This document shows, piece by piece, positions 60,192 through 64,000 of a stretch of DNA of 64,000 nt; positions within the stretch are counted from its first letter, which is position 1; the number at the start of each line of letters is the position of its first letter. Source of the DNA: Geosiphon pyriformis (lineage: Eukaryota; Glomeromycota; Glomeromycetes; Archaeosporales; Geosiphonaceae); the NCBI GenBank assembly GCA_016748015.1, contig JAAOMT010000586.1:666534-730533 (forward strand), given 5' to 3'. The notes beneath the pieces were generated by a model. That model did not search any database and was not told the DNA's origin. It saw only the letters and a list, made by a program, of their open reading frames with translations. Both the position numbers and the translations under genes were made by a program.

Positions 60192-62177
60192 GTGGCAACT
60201 GCCTTAGACATCACAACTTTAGAGTACTATCAATTGATTTACACACACTGCAAACAACAATTTGAAATACGTGATAGAATCATAGCTTTCAAGAAAACAC
60301 TTTTTCAATACATCGAAAATCAAATCAATGACTACCTCTTTGGGAACTATAACATTACAACAGTTAAAAAAGATCTTTTTGAGAACATACTATACTATTC
60401 CAACACTGAATCAGAAAACATTAGTGCTGAAGCTTGTGCTACTTATTTTGAGGAACTCAATTATAATATCATTCGATTCTGTGAAGAAAAATATCTTGCA
60501 AACGCACAATTTGCCTTTGAACTCGAATCTGAACCTGAAACCAGTAGCAACAAAAGACAAAAAGATAACCGACCTGTTCACACAACACCCAATACTCCCA
60601 AAATATCATTCAACCATTTACAAACACCTGAACAAGGAACCAGCTCAAAACTTTCACTTACTATCACACCTTTTCCAGCTTTACTTGCACAAGCCCAAAC
60701 ACCTAATTCACCCTTGAATCGATTTGCAAGACCAGAAGATTTTACATCACTCAGAAGTCCCACCAGACAACAAAAATCCCTTCAAACTAGTTCCAATCTC
60801 CTTGATTTTCTAGCTGAAAACCAAAGTGAACACTCTGAGACAGCAGCAAACGAAAAAAACAACTCTGAAATAACTGAAGAAGAATCAATAAACAGTGAAA
60901 ACGAAAAAGACAAAATGACAACATACATTGCAAAAATTCCTGAATTCAATAGAGAAGATATTGAGACCAGTCCCCAAGAATGGCTTAACCAAGTTACTAA
61001 AGCTGAAGATGCAAATGGATGGAATGCTGCCAGAATGTTAAGAACAATTCCCTACTTTCTCAAAGGAACAGCAGGAGAATGGTTTGAAAACTTTGCCACC
61101 CCATTCAATGATTGGAATGCTTTCAAAGCAGCCTTTCTTGAACAGTTCACTGACAATAATACCTTCATCACTCTTCGCAATTGTTTTTGAAATATTAAAC
61201 AAGAACCCTCTGAATCCCTTATGACTTATATTGGAAAATTCAACAAACTTCTCAGACGGATTCGCCAACTCGAGACAAACGATTATTATTCTGATGCTCA
61301 AATCTTGGATCAATTTATTGCTGGTCTAAAAGATAAACTAATTAAAAAGGTTCGCCCACACACACCAGAAGATTTAAACTCTGCCATACAGCATGTGAAA
61401 AGATACGAAATGGCCATGGAAGAAGCCAATCGTACAAAACTTGTAAATTTGGCAATTGGAGAAACCAGCTCAGCAGCTGAGAAAAAAATTGACCAACTTA
61501 CAAAGAAGGTTGAAAACTATTTTACCAACCAACAACAACAACAACTCTAAAGATATTAACCACCTCAAAGATGAAATCAAAATAACTTTGCACCACTTTC
61601 CAATAACCAGCCCCAGAATTGCCATTACTATGGAATCTCTGGCCACTGGAAAAGAGATTGCAAAAAGCTACAGCAAGACCAACAAAACAGGGGTAATCAA
61701 CATTACTCTCTACCACAGCAATTTTATTATAACCTATTATCACTAGTTTACTATCCACCAAGACCCCAATACCAAAATAACTATTATCAGTCTGCCCCAC
61801 AACCAATCCAACAGCAATACCAACAACCACCCACACCACATTATCAAGTACCTACTCGAAAACTGATTACACAAAATCAATTTACACCACAAAACTGATA
61901 CCAAGTAAACAATAATAGAATCAGTTCGAACAACCAATTGGTTCCCCAAAATCCCACTCAACCAAGACCCAACCACTACCACACTCAACCCAGTTATTTA
62001 ACAATGCCAGAAGAACAAGATTTTTACCATACTGCACTCTCGGAAGATAGAGCTGCGGCACAACAACAATAAAACCCTTCTCATAATCACACCACTATTC
62101 CACCAGCCCAAATTGCTGAAAATGCCAATCTCTCTAATATCTTTTCTTTTGAATTTGAAGCAAATGAATCACCATTC
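60192..62177 (+). pseudogene. Element A gag (broken)
   Basis: 60,192-61,190 is a 332-codon frame. It begins with GTG, with an in-frame stop just upstream, where other copies would be expected to have ATG. Residues 1-120 are an unassigned helical region; the next 120 are S/T/P-rich; then comes a classical retrotransposon gag domain (PQEWLNQV, GTAGEWFENF, FKAAFLEQF). A single TGA at 61,189 separates it from its continuation 61,191-61,550 (SLMTYIGKFNKLLRRI, then Q-rich). Further stops follow; 61,607-61,650 holds the CCHC knuckle with its second cysteine changed to tyrosine (CHYYGISGHWKRDC). The rest is Q/P/Y-rich. Gag packages the RNA. Confidence 0.85.
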
Positions 62178-63005
62178 TTGCTTAGCAATGCAGCGGCTAA
62201 TGAGCAAAAAGCTATCACTACAATGTACACAGAAGCTGAAGTAGAAGGAAAGCCAATTCGCTTGATCCTAAACAGTAGATCCGCCGGAAGCATTATCACC
62301 TACCAGTTAATGCAACAGTTGAAAAGAAATGTTGACCAACCAGCTCAAACAGTAATCGTCACTGCCAATGGCATGAAAAAGACACCAGTAGGAGAAATTG
62401 ACAATTTTCCATTCACTCTTGATGGAATCACCATTCCAGTCAAAGTTCTTGTAATGGATGCACCCCAGTATCAAGCTCTCGTCAGAAATAATTGGCTTCA
62501 AAAAGCCAATGCTAATTTGAATTGGGAAACACAAGAGTTAACAATCTTTTACCAAGGACAACACGTCTGGGTACCTGCTATTTGTGGTACATTCAACAAA
62601 CGATCTGAAAAAGCCCTGGCTTTTGAATTTAAACCAGAAGAAAAAAAACCAATAATCGAAACATTCATGGCTCTTGGATCAATGTCCAACTGGGCTGATG
62701 AAACAGAACAAGAACATTTTACTCCACATACTAAACCCGAAACCTCTGGATGGAATATACCTTACTCAAAACTCGAACCAAAGAAACGATGCCCCTATAT
62801 TCCCCTTAAATGTAAGGACTGTCACAAAAAACTATCATCAATGGGAGCCTGCATTTCACCTGAAGAAAAATATGAGAATTATACTTGTTATTACTGCAAG
62901 GCTTACCACAGAGAGCGATGGGGCCATCTAATAAAAAGGAGTGGAAAATGGGACAACACCCCTTGTTTGACTTGTGGAGATATGCTACCAGAAGAATGCA
63001 ATTAG
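62178..63005 (+). pseudogene. Element A protease and cysteine-rich region
   Basis: A 275-codon frame. Residues 30-120 are a retropepsin whose active site, LILDSG in element B, reads LILNSR here: both the catalytic Asp and the Gly are changed by G-to-A. The family segment TPVGEIDNFPF follows. Residues 205-275 are cysteine-rich: CKDCHKK, GACIS, CYYCKAY, CLTCGDML, PEEC, possibly a double zinc-ribbon. A TAG at 63,003 ends the frame, but homology to B and C continues, so the stop is a nonsense mutation. Confidence 0.8.
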
Positions 63006-63017
63006 ATTGATGTAGCA

Positions 63018-64000
63018 ATGAGAGAAGACGTCTGTGATCAGACCTGCCAATATGCTTTATCAATTTCAGAAAAAGTAAAAAGAGGAACACCCTTTAATGC
63101 AGCATACAACAGTGCTCTCAACAAACTCTATCACTACCCTCATGATGCTGAGATAATTTTTGACCTAGCAATGGTATTAATTAATAGAGCTACCAAAAAA
63201 GATGTTCGTCAAATGAAGGAAGCAGAATACATTGAATACACTATGGAATTAGCTGGATTCGATTACGAAGATGAAGTAGAAGTCTACCACCAAATTGCAA
63301 GTCACACCTATCCAATCCAAGAAGCTCAAATTCAACAATTAGAGCAAATGAACATCAGGCTATGTGAAGAATGCATTATGCCTTGTGATAAACAATGGTG
63401 TCCTGAATGCTATGCTTTTAGTATCCCCTTGCCCAGTGAAAATGATGAAAATGAAATTGAATTTGGAGAACCTGAAGAAATGAAAGAAATTGAAACAACA
63501 CCCATCTACCTTATCAAAAATCAGTCTGCCTTACAACTTAAATACTTCAACAACAACAGACAAGGAATAAAACCCAAAAAAGCACACGAAATTGATGCTG
63601 GATATGATCTAAAATATCCAGGCAAGGATACTCTTGTTCTCAAACCCAAATCTCTCACAAAAATCAACCTCAAAATTGCACTCAAAATCCCACCAGGAGC
63701 AATGGTTCAAATTGCCTCCCAGTCCTCTCTGGCAAGCAAAGGAATCAATGTCAGAGGAGGAATAATCGATGCTGGATATACTGGAGACATAACAGTGATG
63801 CTTCAAAATGAAACTGACAAACCATTCAAGATTGAACATGCTGAAAAAATTGCCCAAGCTATTTATCTACCCCTAATCAACATTGTGAGTTTGCAACTAG
63901 TCAATTAAAAAGAGCAATTAGGAAAGAACAATAGAGAAACCCAAAGTTTTGGTTCAACTGGACAATTCACAGTTCCAGTTAATATAGCTCTTAACACACA
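63018..64000 (+). pseudogene. Element A spacer and dUTPase (runs to window end)
   Basis: A 296-codon frame (63,018-63,908). It continues the cysteine region (CDQTCQY), then a helical part (KRGTPFNAAYNSALNK), a second cluster (LCEECIMPCDKQWCPECYA) and an acidic spacer. dUTPase occupies roughly residues 190-290: motif 1 EIDAGYDL, motif 2 ASQSSLASKG, motif 3 GGIIDAGYTGD, motif 4 EKIAQAIYLP. A TAA at 63,906 interrupts it; motif 5 (SFGSTG) follows in the same frame near 63,945. All five dUTPase motifs are thus recognisable. RT should follow beyond 64,000. Confidence 0.85.

Larger units (their letters stand above)
59167..64000 (+). mobile_element. Ty3/gypsy element A (5' part; runs off window)
   Basis: The youngest-looking element: a 983-base 5' LTR, a primer binding site, gag, protease, cysteine-rich region and dUTPase on the plus strand. 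RT onward lies beyond the window. It is inserted in the gag of element B in the opposite orientation. Frames are long but interrupted by scattered nonsense codons, each one transition from CAA, CAG or CGA, and the protease active site is mutated. So even this copy is inactive by itself. Confidence 0.85.

Overview
The window looks like a repeat-dominated contig from a very AT-rich fungal nuclear genome. The short GT..AG introns, the bromodomain gene and the retroelement types (Tad/I-like LINEs; Ty3/gypsy elements carrying a dUTPase domain) fit a mycorrhizal Glomeromycotina-type fungus, but that assignment is inference. I see no bacterial operons, tRNA, rRNA or CRISPR. Coordinates of decayed elements are by-eye alignments within the window and carry tens of bases of uncertainty unless exact ends are stated.

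One host gene is convincing. It lies on the minus strand at 17,710-21,710 in a compositionally distinct island (about 16.7-22.85 kb). A seven-exon model with matching phases at all six introns joins a disordered N-terminus with an AT-hook, a bromodomain and a C-terminal protein kinase domain into one predicted 1125-residue protein. This is the most unusual host feature here.

The rest is a nested transposon graveyard. Left side: a truncated LINE (1-3180), an LTR-beta copy (3612-4480), a heavily mutated ORF1-only LINE derivative (5.06-7.2 kb), a nearly full-length LINE (7.22-14.07 kb, minus) and a LINE 3' fragment (14.8-15.8 kb, plus). Middle: a long plus-strand LINE (25.1-35.9 kb) interrupted by two solo LTRs and by a second ORF1-only element that still has an 11-bp target duplication, then a decayed minus-strand gypsy element (36.5-41.65 kb) and a rearranged LINE (41.7-44.5 kb). 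Right side: gypsy remnant E, then gypsy C (LTR 45,236-46,795; body to 51,257), whose pol carries a solo LTR with a clean target duplication. Gypsy B (minus, 51,258-59,166) lies in C, and gypsy A (plus, 59,167 to beyond the window) lies in the gag of B.

The gypsy elements share one plan: LTR, gag with CCHC knuckle, retropepsin, a cysteine-rich stretch, dUTPase, RT, RNase H, integrase, and a third ORF after integrase. All copies are broken, and the older ones differ from the younger ones mainly by C-to-T and G-to-A changes. LTR-alpha contains six TTCGCCGAA-like palindromes on an almost exact 20-bp repeat, just upstream of a TATA box. LTR-beta of B contains a 10-bp periodic array.
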